This document shows positions 28,038 to 37,322 of a DNA stretch of 64,000 bases, in pieces. Origin of the DNA: Pasteurella atlantica (lineage in GTDB: Bacteria > Pseudomonadota > Gammaproteobacteria > Enterobacterales > Pasteurellaceae); the NCBI RefSeq assembly GCF_963693435.1, contig NZ_OY856306.1, forward strand, positions 1-64,000, written 5' to 3'. The translations under genes were made by a program, and so were the position numbers. The notes beneath the pieces were generated by a model. It was given only the letters and a program-made list of their open reading frames with translations. It was not told where the DNA came from and made no database searches. Position 1 is the stretch's first letter, and each line of letters opens with the position of its first letter.

Positions 28038-29194
28038 TATGCTAAAACCTCTTTAATTTGAGCAATCACATACTGCTGATCTTCATCGGTCATTTTAGTA
28101 AATAATGGAATAGACACTACATTCAAAAATTGTTTTTCCGCTACTGGGAACATTTCATTTTTTAACTGATAAGTGTCACGCCACACAGGGTGTCTATGTA
28201 ATGGAATAAAGTGAACCGAACAACCAATATTACGTTTTGCCATTTCTTCAATAAATTCATCACGCCCAATTTTACAATTTTCAGTTAAGCGGATCGGATA
28301 TAAATGCCAAGCGTGTTGATTGCCTTCTTCTATTGTATCCCTAGGCGGTAAGATTATCGGTAAATTTTGCAATTCTTCATCATACACTTTTGCTAATTCT
28401 TCACGGCGTTGCTGGAAAGTATCAATTTTTTTCAACTGATGTAACCCAACTGCCGCACAAATATCTGGCATATTATACTTAAATCCAGGTTCAATCACTT
28501 CATAAAACCACGCTGGTACTTTTGATTGATAACGATCAAATGCATCTCGGCTAAAACCGTGTAATCGCATTACTTTGGCACGTTTGATAATGTCAGGATT
28601 TTTTGAAACCAACATACCACCTTCACCAGTGGTCATTGTTTTATTTGCATAAAAACTAAATACGGTTACATCGGTGTCTAGCGTACCGATAAGCTTCCCT
28701 TGGTATTTACAAGGAAAAGCGTGGGCAGCATCTTCAATGATTTTTAAATTATGCTTTTTAGCAATAGCGATAATCTCATTCATCTGTGCAGACATACCTG
28801 CAAAGTGCACAGGTATAATTGCCTTAGTCTTATCGGTAATCGCTTGCTCAATTAAATCTACATTGATACAAAACGTATCAGGATTTGAATCTACAAATAC
28901 TGGATTAGCCCCCAAATAGCGTACCACTTCTGCCGTTGCTGTAAATGTATACGTTGGCACGATAACTTCATCACCTGCTTTTACACCAACAGCCTCTAAT
29001 GCTAAATGTAGCCCAGAAGTAGCTGAATTTACAGCAATCGCCTCAACACCATCACCCAAATAATTAGCAAAATCTTGCTCGAATTGTCTTGTCTTTGGTC
29101 CTGTGGTTAACCAACCAGAACGCATCGTATCAATCACTTCATTGATTTCTTCTTCGCCGATTTCTGGTAAAGAAAATGGTAAGAATTTGTTCAT
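28037..29194 (-). CDS. DegT/DnrJ/EryC1/StrS sugar aminotransferase
   Basis: A PLP enzyme that aminates a keto-sugar nucleotide. The 385 residues include SGWLTTGPKTRQFE, NSATSGLHLALEA, and FSFYANKTMTTGEGGM near residue 190, where the lysine is the PLP-linked residue. In this setting the likely substrate is the 4-keto sugar made by the PglF-like enzyme, giving a 4-amino sugar as PglE does. No PglD-like acetyltransferase gene is next to it, so the sugar may stay as the free amine or be acetylated elsewhere. It is coupled to the sugar transferase gene by a one-base overlap. Confidence 0.88.
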   Translation of the reverse strand: MNKFLPFSLPEIGEEEINEVIDTMRSGWLTTGPKTRQFEQDFANYLGDGVEAIAVNSATSGLHLALEAVGVKAGDEVIVPTYTFTATAEVVRYLGANPVFVDSNPDTFCINVDLIEQAITDKTKAIIPVHFAGMSAQMNEIIAIAKKHNLKIIEDAAHAFPCKYQGKLIGTLDTDVTVFSFYANKTMTTGEGGMLVSKNPDIIKRAKVMRLHGFSRDAFDRYQSKVPAWFYEVIEPGFKYNMPDICAAVGLHQLKKIDTFQQRREELAKVYDEELQNLPIILPPRDTIEEGNQHAWHLYPIRLTENCKIGRDEFIEEMAKRNIGCSVHFIPLHRHPVWRDTYQLKNEMFPVAEKQFLNVVSIPLFTKMTDEDQQYVIAQIKEVLA

Positions 29195-29215
29195 ATTTAC
29201 TCCATTTTTATTTCT

Positions 29216-30343
29216 TTATTTAATTTCTTTATTCAATTTTTGTTCCAATTCTTCTATCGTTGGTAAATCAGATTTTAAATTATCTGGTAAAGTCTCTGTT
29301 AATGTAAATTCGCTTACGCCTATCGGTTTTGACATTCCTCGCAAGGCAAATTCAGTTTCAATTTTCTTTTTATCTCGACACAACAAAATTCCAATCGTTG
29401 GTTTATCATCATTGGCTTTTATCAAACTATCTACTGCAGAAAGGTAAAAGTTTAATTTCCCTGCATATTCTGGTTTAAACTTCGTGTTTTTCAGTTCAAT
29501 AACCACATAACATTTCAACCTTGTATGGTAAAACAACAAATCCATATAATAATCGGTTTCATCAACTTCAATATGATATTGTCGCCCAATAAACGCAAAA
29601 CCTTTGCCTAACTCTAACAAAAATTTTGAAATATGTTCAATCAGTTGCAATTCAATATCTCGCTCATTATAGGATTTTGAAAGATCGAGAAAATCAAAGC
29701 GATATGGGTCTTTTATGGTTTGCTCTGCCAAATCAGATTGCGGACTTGGTAAAGTATTTTGAAAGTTGGTAATTGCCTTACCTTGTCGGCTATACAAATC
29801 TGATTTTATTTGCAAAGCTAATACCTCCCTACTCCAACTATTTTCTATGGTTTGCTGAATGTAAAAAATTGCCTCTCTTGTGTTTTTTACTTTACCGATA
29901 AGGTGCTTAATATGCCCCCACGGAATGCAACACATTTTTTGATATAACTCATTATTTATCAAAGGAGTAATTTCGTCCCCAAGCTGGGGACGAATTTCAT
30001 TTTGTAATTGGTCAACAAGCTGTTGACCAATTTGATTTTCTAATTCGCCCTCAATTTGGGGGCTAATTAAAAGATACTCATAAAACTGTTTGCAATATTT
30101 TAAATTCGTAACCGAAAAGCCTTTCATTTCAGGAAATTCTTCTCGTAAATCCTCTGATAATTTTTGTAAAAATTTACTTCCCCAAACAGCATTTTTTTGG
30201 CTTATCATTTTTCCGAGGGAACAATAAAATTCAATCAAAGAGGCGTTCGCCACCAAAGCCGTTTTGACCTGTGCCTTGCGAACGCTGGCTTTTATTTCTT
30301 TTAGCCAATTGATATACTCTTTGTTATATTGAATTTGTTTCAT
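29216..30343 (-). CDS. YhcG-type PDDEXK nuclease (DUF1016)
   Basis: The 375-residue protein has an N-terminal DUF1016 domain (about 10-170; INWLKEIKASVRKAQVKTALVANASLIEFY) and a C-terminal PD-(D/E)xK nuclease domain. The catalytic pattern is YYMDLLFYHTRLKCYVVIELK near residue 280, with D and ExK in the right spacing. Family members are linked to DNA-end processing or mobile-element biology, and none has a glycan role. The gene sits inside the polysaccharide operon, with its own AAGGAT site 11 bases after the glycosyltransferase stop. It is an apparent in-operon passenger without polar disruption. Confidence 0.88.
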   Translation of the reverse strand: MKQIQYNKEYINWLKEIKASVRKAQVKTALVANASLIEFYCSLGKMISQKNAVWGSKFLQKLSEDLREEFPEMKGFSVTNLKYCKQFYEYLLISPQIEGELENQIGQQLVDQLQNEIRPQLGDEITPLINNELYQKMCCIPWGHIKHLIGKVKNTREAIFYIQQTIENSWSREVLALQIKSDLYSRQGKAITNFQNTLPSPQSDLAEQTIKDPYRFDFLDLSKSYNERDIELQLIEHISKFLLELGKGFAFIGRQYHIEVDETDYYMDLLFYHTRLKCYVVIELKNTKFKPEYAGKLNFYLSAVDSLIKANDDKPTIGILLCRDKKKIETEFALRGMSKPIGVSEFTLTETLPDNLKSDLPTIEELEQKLNKEIK

Positions 30344-30353
30344 TTATTATCCT

Positions 30354-31169
30354 TTATCTAAATATTTTATAAGCAATTTTTTTTACAAAACTTGGTGAAA
30401 CTGACATTAAAAAATAAGCAATAGCATAAATATCAGCCATTATGCCATAGTTTAAATCTCGGTTGATTTTTGACAATCTAAATTTTAACAATCCTATTGA
30501 TTTTTCCCAATTTGCACGGCGATAATAAACACCTTCATCTCGTCTAAACAGCAAACCTATATAATCAATATTTGCCAATTTACAATTATTCAAATATCCG
30601 TAATACCAAAGTAAGGTGTCTTCTGCTAAATGCAACTCACTTCGATAGTTACCAATTTTATTAAGAAACTCTTTTCTCATCATTGCTGTTGGATGTGCAA
30701 TAGCATCTCTTTTCTTAAAAAACTCAAAAAGTTCTTCGTTTGTTAAGGGATATTTAACGACTTCTTTTATAATTTCGCCATCATTATTTATCTCTGAAAG
30801 CCAAGTTCCAACAGCATCTATTTCAGCATTTTTATTTAAGAAATCTACTTGTTTTGCAAATCGTTCAGATGTACAAATATCATCGGTATCAACAACAGCA
30901 ATATAATCTCCTGTGCAGTTTTCAACTCCAACTTTTTTAGCACCGCCTGTACCAATATTTTTAGGCAATGCAATCACTTTCAATACTTTCCCTAATTTTT
31001 CTTGCCATAACTCTATTACCTTATCAAGCTCTTGCGTTAAAGCACCATCTTTAACCAAAACAATTTCATCAGGTTTTAATGTTTGCTTATCCCAAATACT
31101 TTCCAATGCTATATTGAAGTATTTAGAATTTTCTTTATGATATATTGATAATAAGGCTGATAGTTTCAT
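30354..31169 (-). CDS. Family 2 glycosyltransferase
   Basis: Predicted cytoplasmic GT-A enzyme that adds one sugar to the lipid-linked repeat unit. The 271 residues start with the GT2 beta-strand (MKLSALLSIYHKEN). They carry the NIGTGGAKKVGVENCTGDYI segment around 75-95 and the metal-binding VVDTDD near 95-100. AEDTLLWYYGYL near 180 matches the E-D acceptor-side motif. The C-terminus is hydrophobic and basic, suggesting membrane association. It starts directly after the sulfotransferase gene (1 base). Sugar specificity is unknown. Confidence 0.85.
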   Translation of the reverse strand: MKLSALLSIYHKENSKYFNIALESIWDKQTLKPDEIVLVKDGALTQELDKVIELWQEKLGKVLKVIALPKNIGTGGAKKVGVENCTGDYIAVVDTDDICTSERFAKQVDFLNKNAEIDAVGTWLSEINNDGEIIKEVVKYPLTNEELFEFFKKRDAIAHPTAMMRKEFLNKIGNYRSELHLAEDTLLWYYGYLNNCKLANIDYIGLLFRRDEGVYYRRANWEKSIGLLKFRLSKINRDLNYGIMADIYAIAYFLMSVSPSFVKKIAYKIFR

Positions 31170-31170
31170 A

Positions 31171-32181
31171 TTAATATTTTACCAAAAATTCTTTTAAGTT
31201 TTCTTCTATGTACTCTATCTCTTTTTTGTACTCTATACAATTTATCCATTTTTTTGTATTTTTTATTGAAATATTAGGGTTAAAAAACTCACCTTTTTTA
31301 GTCCAGTCATCAATATCAATATTTAAAAATGCACAAATCTTTTTAACCGTATTTTCATAATCATAAATAAAATCTTCAAAGTTTAAATAACAAACATTAT
31401 CAGATTTTTTTTCTGCTTTTTGATGCTCCCTTAATAGTCTGAACCAATTACAATACTGTTTAACATCTTCGGTAGGAATCCATTTAAAATAATACTGATT
31501 TCTATTTAATACAAATAAATCCCTAGGGTCTCTATCTACAACAATTATTTTTAAATCAGAGAAATAATTAAGATATGTTTCATTATGATCAGCTGGGACG
31601 AGTTGGTCAAGAACTACAAATTCACAATTTTTATCAAATTCCATATTAGCAACTAACTTATCGGTATAGTTTTTTACTTGCTTATAGAACTCTTCTTTTG
31701 AGGTAGGCTTTGCATAATACATCACATTATTATAATATTGTGCGCCTCTATCTTTTCCCACGCCCTGTTGTTTTAGAATTTTCTTTTGAACAAAACGCTC
31801 TAAATAATAAAAAAACTTTCTAATCGGTGTTTCATCAATAATGTCTTGATGCCAAAAACCTTGCCATTTTTCATCAACAACTTGTTTGATAAATTCATCA
31901 GATATTCCTTTAAACTTACCATTAAAGTGTGATTCATAGTTATAATGCCAACTTTTTGATAAAAAAGTGTAGTATTTTACAAACTGCTTAATATAGTAAT
32001 CGGTGTTACATCTATTATTATTTTCAAACAGCCCATATTCTAAATCTCTTAATCCATGAGGGTCTGAGATAAATCTAAACTCATAGTCCCCATAAGACTT
32101 GACCACATCAAACTCTTTGAGTAAATCTGAAACTACACTAGAACCTGTCGCTCCGTATCCTGTACAAGTAATTATTTTCAT
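31171..32181 (-). CDS. Sulfotransferase-fold protein
   Basis: A 336-residue protein. Its N-terminus KIITCTGYGATGSSVVSDLL has the P-loop-like 5'-phosphosulfate binding pattern of sulfotransferases. LKIIVVDRDPRDLFVLNRNQ near 230 matches the R-DPRD 3'-phosphate binding motif, and YLNFEDFIYDYENTVKKICAFLNI near 280 is the usual helix after it. The enzyme would use PAPS to sulfate a sugar of the repeat unit. It is packed between the Stealth and glycosyltransferase genes. No PAPS-synthesis genes lie nearby. Sulfated surface glycans are uncommon in this family of bacteria. Confidence 0.78.
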   Translation of the reverse strand: MKIITCTGYGATGSSVVSDLLKEFDVVKSYGDYEFRFISDPHGLRDLEYGLFENNNRCNTDYYIKQFVKYYTFLSKSWHYNYESHFNGKFKGISDEFIKQVVDEKWQGFWHQDIIDETPIRKFFYYLERFVQKKILKQQGVGKDRGAQYYNNVMYYAKPTSKEEFYKQVKNYTDKLVANMEFDKNCEFVVLDQLVPADHNETYLNYFSDLKIIVVDRDPRDLFVLNRNQYYFKWIPTEDVKQYCNWFRLLREHQKAEKKSDNVCYLNFEDFIYDYENTVKKICAFLNIDIDDWTKKGEFFNPNISIKNTKKWINCIEYKKEIEYIEENLKEFLVKY

Positions 32182-32193
32182 TTTATATCCCTT

Positions 32194-33225
32194 TTATAAT
32201 TCAAAAGATGCTTTTTGTGGAAATTTCTCTTCAAGGTATTCTTGTAATCTTTCTTTAATCTTATTATATTCATCTTCTGACAATTTTAAATTATCGTTAA
32301 AACAAGTAAATCTGATATTTTCATCACTTTCAATACCACTAATAATATCATTCAAACTTTCCAAAGAAACAGGACTGATATTTTTATATGCATCGTTGCA
32401 GTTTTTAGGATAAAAATCACCGCTTAATAAATGCCAATAACGATAAATATAAGGCATAATATCATCTTTTGTTCTAAACTTATGAGTTGAAGTTTCTAAC
32501 ATCTGTGAAGAAAATCGTTCATATACTTTTTCAAGTGTTTTTTTAGTGTATGGTTGTGCATAATGCCAATGACTTATTCTTAATGCTTTTTTATACACAT
32601 ATTTCATTAAAAAGTTACTTATTTTTTCTTTTATAGAATAACTTTTATCAAATAAATGCTTATACTCTAAATGCCCAACACCCAATTCTTTGTTAATTAG
32701 ATTTAATGTTTTTCTTACAGAATACCCCCAAACACCAATAGGCTTTATCTTATCAAACAGTTCATTTCTCGCAAACCACCCATGTGATAAAAAATCCACA
32801 ACTTTCCCATCTACAAAAAATCTAGATATATCAGTTTGTTTCATAATAAAAAGGTCATCATTTAGATAAACAAAATAATCCGATAAATTAGGAATATTTA
32901 ACAGATTCATCTCAATAGAATTTGAGTTAAAGGTTGGTAAATGACTCTTATCAAAATATAACTTACTGTGAGAAACTAAAACTAACTTATCTGATTCTAA
33001 ATCCAACCATTCAGGATAATGACCTTCAGTAATTAAATATATTTTGTTATACCAAGGACAATTTTGCTCAATAGATCGCAAAACATACTTCAATGTTTCC
33101 ATATCCCTATATCTAGCACTAGATCCTTCTATATCTTTATTAACTTGTTTTGAATAAAACTCTTTACTTTTCTGCCATTCTTTATCCATAGGGTTAACCC
33201 ATGGTAATACAAAATCTATTTTCAT
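32194..33225 (-). CDS. Stealth-family sugar-phosphate transferase
   Basis: Stealth proteins form hexose-1-phosphate linkages in capsules and related polymers and resemble GlcNAc-phosphotransferases. The 343 residues open with conserved region 1 (KIDFVLPWVN). Region 2 follows (ARYRDMETLKYVLRSIEQ and PWYNKIYLITEGHYPEWL). FVYLNDDLFIMKQ near 118 carries the acidic residues, and KFRTKDDIMPYIYRYWHL appears further on. The start overlaps the polymerase gene stop by four bases. It implies a phosphodiester in the glycan repeat, if the locus is active. Confidence 0.88.
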   Translation of the reverse strand: MKIDFVLPWVNPMDKEWQKSKEFYSKQVNKDIEGSSARYRDMETLKYVLRSIEQNCPWYNKIYLITEGHYPEWLDLESDKLVLVSHSKLYFDKSHLPTFNSNSIEMNLLNIPNLSDYFVYLNDDLFIMKQTDISRFFVDGKVVDFLSHGWFARNELFDKIKPIGVWGYSVRKTLNLINKELGVGHLEYKHLFDKSYSIKEKISNFLMKYVYKKALRISHWHYAQPYTKKTLEKVYERFSSQMLETSTHKFRTKDDIMPYIYRYWHLLSGDFYPKNCNDAYKNISPVSLESLNDIISGIESDENIRFTCFNDNLKLSEDEYNKIKERLQEYLEEKFPQKASFEL

Positions 33226-34604
33226 ATACTACTTTCCTTTAATTTATGTACATTACTTATTTTTATCAGTACTTTTACAAACCACCAACATATTATAAAC
33301 ATAAGTATTTCATAAAAACTACCAAATAACTCCCCACGCGGTACAAATGCTATGGTAGAAACAATTAAATAGGATAATAATTTTACAAATGGTTTATATC
33401 TATAATGTTCAAATACAACAATAAACCACCCCAACAAAAACATACCAACAAACACACCAATTTTGCCAAACTCATACAAATCAGTAATATAGCTCCCTCC
33501 CATACCTTCACCATTAAAAAATGCCTTTGGACTCACAGCTGCCGTAAGTTCGGTTCTTAAAAAGTTCGTCTTATCTAACATTTCCTGAGTTGGCCCTAAA
33601 CCTTTATCTGCTCTATCTACAATAGGTGCTAATAAATAAGGATAAGTGTCGTTACCGATAGTATCCTTATAATCAATATAATAAGGCAATATAATCCCTG
33701 ACATTCCCTGACTTATAACAATTCTAGTCGGTATAATATTGAATTCTTTTTTATGATTTCGAGATGCGTTAATGTACTGAAATAAACTCATTGAAACAAA
33801 AGCCAATAAAAAAATTAACAATATAAATTTACTCGATATTTTTTTATCCACCCTTATAAAATAAAACCAATACCAAAATATAAAAACTAATGCTGTACCA
33901 AAGGCGGCTCGTTGTCCTAAAATTAAATTAACAGAAACAACACTCATTAAAACACAAACTATAAATAAAAATTGTTTTTTAGTTAATTTGTTTATTAAAT
34001 AAAAGCCTATACCTAAAATAAATATCTTATAGCTTGCAAATTCTATAATCCGAGTTATACCACTACCTACATGTGGATTAAGATAAAAGCCAACATAACC
34101 ATACTGTATAATATTTTTTATTGTCAACGATAATTTAAAAATAACCCCTGGAGACGCTATCAATATTAGAAATAATCCAAATCTCCTATAAAAATTAATA
34201 TCTTTGTAGTTTTTTTCTTGTTTACTAATAGGTAATATACTTTTTGTCAGTACAAAACCTAAAAATAAAGCATAAATAGATATACTATAAGTCCACAATG
34301 TTTCTTTTATTGTTTCTTCTGGAAAAATATAACCAATAAAACGAGTAGCTGTAGAGACATCATAAGGCATCAAACCAAAAGTATCTAATATAAAACGAGA
34401 ATAATTAAATAAACCAAATAACCCCACCATACAAAAAAAGAACAAATAATTTTGTAAATTTTTAAAAGCATAAAAAAGCATAACAAAAAATGAAATAGTT
34501 AAGAATATTTCACCTTGCTCAATACTTAAATTACCAACAACTATAGAATATGACCATACTATAAAAAAGGATATATTATATAAAAACAACACTAAATAAT
34601 TCAT
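33222..34604 (-). CDS. wzy: Wzy-type oligosaccharide repeat-unit polymerase
   Basis: Predicted to join undecaprenyl-linked repeat units in the periplasmic leaflet of the inner membrane. The 460 residues contain about eleven or twelve hydrophobic segments with a large loop around 300-370 (TDKTNFLRTELTAAVSPKAFFNGEGMGG region), as is usual for Wzy. Sequence identity in this family is always low, so the call rests on topology and on its place between a flippase and transferases. The ATG at 34604 is chosen because it makes a four-base ATGA overlap with the flippase stop. An earlier start at 34613 is possible. Confidence 0.72.
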   Translation of the reverse strand: MNYLVLFLYNISFFIVWSYSIVVGNLSIEQGEIFLTISFFVMLFYAFKNLQNYLFFFCMVGLFGLFNYSRFILDTFGLMPYDVSTATRFIGYIFPEETIKETLWTYSISIYALFLGFVLTKSILPISKQEKNYKDINFYRRFGLFLILIASPGVIFKLSLTIKNIIQYGYVGFYLNPHVGSGITRIIEFASYKIFILGIGFYLINKLTKKQFLFIVCVLMSVVSVNLILGQRAAFGTALVFIFWYWFYFIRVDKKISSKFILLIFLLAFVSMSLFQYINASRNHKKEFNIIPTRIVISQGMSGIILPYYIDYKDTIGNDTYPYLLAPIVDRADKGLGPTQEMLDKTNFLRTELTAAVSPKAFFNGEGMGGSYITDLYEFGKIGVFVGMFLLGWFIVVFEHYRYKPFVKLLSYLIVSTIAFVPRGELFGSFYEILMFIICWWFVKVLIKISNVHKLKESSI

Positions 34605-35863
34605 ATTAACCACTTTATTAAATTATATTTCCTACAATAATATACCCTTAAACAAAGCTCAAATAACACAGAAAGATTATATACTATTGCTAAATTAAAT
34701 AATGAGATAGAATCAGCTACAAATAAAACAGCCACCATTAAAACATAAGCCAATATGGCATAAAGCATTGAGTTTAAATATTCTTTAGTCTTTTCATTAG
34801 TAACTAAAATAAATAATCCTATACTAGAACTTAGTGTTGCAGTAATTATAAAAAATGCCATTATCCATAAGAAATCTTTAATCACTAGCATACTTTCATT
34901 AGACAAAATCTTAATGATAAAATCAGAGAAATAATATAAAAAGATATATGCAAATAAACTAAGTATAGCAAATAACATAATAATAAATTTACTATCTTTA
35001 GGATTCTTACTTTTAGAAATCATAGGAAAAAAAGCAGAATTCGCATTTGCAAACAAACTTCTAAATGCCCATACAATTTTAGCAGCCAAATCATACAAAG
35101 CGACATAACTCATACCAACGAAAGAACCAATAATGAGTATATTAGCATTATCTTTCAGTACGCCAGAAAAATCAGAAATAAAAAAACTAATAGATTTTTT
35201 AAAGTGTATTTTTAATACTCTCAACTTTTGAAACTCAATCCTAACCTTTTCATTTACTAGCAATATATACATCGCAATAATAGCTCCAACCAAAGAACCT
35301 AACGAATAAAAAATAGGTACTAGAATGTAGTCTTCCTTATCTTGAATAAAAATAAAAATTAGAAATGCAGATAAAATTTTAGACATAGTAACAAACATTG
35401 TTATATATCGCATTTTTTCAACACCTTGATAATACCAAACAGGAAAGAATATATTACCAATACAAACGGATAATGAAAAATAAAACAATAAGTTATTTTC
35501 TTGTAAAATAGGAAAGAATTCACATAAAATAAATAAAATAAAAAAAGAAAACAATAATAGCAATGTTTTTATTTGTAATACTGATGAGACTATCTCTGTG
35601 ATTTTTTTAGGATCATTTCTATTTTGTGAAATATCTTTTGTAGCAGATATATTAAATCCAAAATTTATAAATATAACAAAATACCCACATACAGTTTGGG
35701 CAAATACAACTAATCCATAAGTATCCTTCCCTAAATTATTCAGTAAAATAGGAAGTAGAACTAGCGGAATAACAATATTTACTAACTGTATAACTGTAAG
35801 ATAAAAATAGTTAAATAATTGCTTCTTGTATGTTAACAATTTTGAAAAAATTTGAGATTTTAT
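34601..35863 (-). CDS. wzx: Wzx-type oligosaccharide flippase (start codon uncertain)
   Basis: Predicted to move lipid-linked repeat units across the inner membrane. It has about twelve hydrophobic segments and the family signature GKDTYGLVVFAQTVCGYFVIFINFGFN near the N-terminus. The only standard start in frame is a TTG at 35839 (412 residues). However, the clear ribosome site AGGAG at about 35870 precedes an ATA codon (35863-35861) in the same frame, giving eight more residues (IKSQIFSK). That length better fits flippases, so either ATA is used or an ATG has mutated. It is the first intact gene of the glycan operon. Confidence 0.75.
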   Translation of the reverse strand: MKSQIFSKLLTYKKQLFNYFYLTVIQLVNIVIPLVLLPILLNNLGKDTYGLVVFAQTVCGYFVIFINFGFNISATKDISQNRNDPKKITEIVSSVLQIKTLLLLFSFFILFILCEFFPILQENNLLFYFSLSVCIGNIFFPVWYYQGVEKMRYITMFVTMSKILSAFLIFIFIQDKEDYILVPIFYSLGSLVGAIIAMYILLVNEKVRIEFQKLRVLKIHFKKSISFFISDFSGVLKDNANILIIGSFVGMSYVALYDLAAKIVWAFRSLFANANSAFFPMISKSKNPKDSKFIIMLFAILSLFAYIFLYYFSDFIIKILSNESMLVIKDFLWIMAFFIITATLSSSIGLFILVTNEKTKEYLNSMLYAILAYVLMVAVLFVADSISLFNLAIVYNLSVLFELCLRVYYCRKYNLIKWLI

Positions 35864-35931
35864 ATCTTTCTCCTATATTATTATAAATAATGTTATAATT
35901 CTTCGTAAAATTATACTAATTTTACACAAGT

Positions 35932-36379
35932 TTAATACCGCTTATCAATACCATAATCATTAAAATCAGTTGAAACACCTACATTATGCAACATATTTCT
36001 TAATTTATCCGAAGATAATTCTCCAAATATTTCCTCCAACGCCTCATCTATAAAATCATATTTTCCTTTTATAGCATCTATAATCATAGGTAAGGTAAAA
36101 CTACACGCTATTCCGTGGTCTATACCTTTGTTAGCAGTGATATAATAACTCATTGCGTGTGCTATGGCGGTTTGCGTATTTGAAAATGCAAGACCTGCAT
36201 ACATACAAGCTCTCATAATCATCGTTCTATATTTAATATTATCCAATATCATTTGCTAATAATGGCAAATATTCTAATATTATTTTTGATGCTTTTATTG
36301 CATAAGAAACCGTTATTTCATTGGCATTTTTATTCCAAATAGATTCCAACGAATGCGAAAGCGTATCAAGCCCTGTTTG
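35932..36379 (-). pseudogene. Fragment of an iron-dependent alcohol dehydrogenase (phosphonoacetaldehyde-reductase-like)
   Basis: Two overlapping frames read QTGLDTLSHSLESIWNKNAN... to a stop near 36250, and then, after a frameshift, DNIKYRTMIMRACMYAGLAF and AIAHAMSYYI...GIACSFTLP to 35932. These are consecutive pieces of the iron-ADH fold; the histidines of AIAH and DHGIAC are metal-ligand positions. The SLESIWNKNAN segment resembles phosphonoacetaldehyde reductases. About 200 N-terminal residues are missing: the 5' edge is fused to the end of the upstream glycosyltransferase gene. Nonfunctional. Confidence 0.72.
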
Positions 36380-37322
36380 AATAGTTATTTATTTTAAATG
36401 CCATATAAACTAAAAGATATAGAATTTTGTTCTTATACCCCAAAACATATACTATATTTAAAGCTGTAATATATTTATCATCAATATAATTAAGAATGTC
36501 TTTAACATAGTTCCACCTCCTCATTCTGATGACGTACTTTAAAGAATTTAAAAGACCATAATTTAAATAAAATTTACTAATATTTTTTTGATTTATTTTA
36601 GTAATTTTCTGTATTTCTTCACAAGATTTTATTCTAGCTAATACATATTTTTTATTAAAACCTCTTGATATTGAAACAGATGATTGCCTATAAAAATAAG
36701 TTGCATTTCTTGTATAAGCTATTTCTTCTGAGTCACAAAAAAATTGGATATTAAAAATCAAGTCTTCTCCAACTGTTAGCTTACTACTAAATAACAAATT
36801 ATTTTTTAAAATAATTTCCTTTCTATACAATTTTCCCCATATATAAAACATATTTTTTTGAGAAAATAGCTTATCAAATCCACTAGACTGATTAACCTTA
36901 GATATATTCCATTTTATGTCGACTTCATAAACTGATTTTTTAAACTCGGAAATATCTCTTGTTTGCACCCAGTCAATATCATTATTATCTTGTATTAGTA
37001 AATACATATTTTCCAAATAATTATGAGAAATGACATCATCAGCATCAATAAAACAGAGCCAATTCCCCCTAGCTAAAGCAATGCCTATATTTCTTGCTTC
37101 ACTAACACCCTTATTTTCTTTGTTAACTAGTTTAAATCGTTTATCGCTTTCAATAAATTTTTCTATAAGAGCTTGAGAGCAATCAGTAGAACCATCATTT
37201 ATAATAATGACTTCAAAACCAATAAATGTCTGCTTCTGTAAAGAAGACAAGCACTCTAAAATATATTTTTCACAATTATACACCGGCACAACAACGGAGA
37301 TTTTAACATTCAATTTACTCAT
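36366..37322 (-). CDS. Family 2 glycosyltransferase with altered 3' end
   Basis: A 318-residue GT2 protein. It has the N-terminal VKISVVVPVYNCEKYILECL, then GFEVIIINDGSTDCS and the metal-binding CFIDADDVISHNYLE near residue 90. VGEDLIFNIQFF near 180 is the E-D acceptor-side motif. The last six residues (NYSNRA) are encoded by DNA that, in another frame, belongs to the alcohol dehydrogenase fragment. The original stop was therefore probably lost in a deletion. The catalytic domain is complete. It overlaps the end of the broken flippase by 8 bases and belongs to the decayed half of the locus. Confidence 0.8.
   Translation of the reverse strand: MSKLNVKISVVVPVYNCEKYILECLSSLQKQTFIGFEVIIINDGSTDCSQALIEKFIESDKRFKLVNKENKGVSEARNIGIALARGNWLCFIDADDVISHNYLENMYLLIQDNNDIDWVQTRDISEFKKSVYEVDIKWNISKVNQSSGFDKLFSQKNMFYIWGKLYRKEIILKNNLLFSSKLTVGEDLIFNIQFFCDSEEIAYTRNATYFYRQSSVSISRGFNKKYVLARIKSCEEIQKITKINQKNISKFYLNYGLLNSLKYVIRMRRWNYVKDILNYIDDKYITALNIVYVLGYKNKILYLLVYMAFKINNYSNRA

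Noticed and set aside
36376-36400. GT2 C-terminus as a natural protein end
   Set aside because: The last codons lie in DNA that encodes the iron-ADH fragment in another frame, so the end looks like a deletion junction rather than a native stop.
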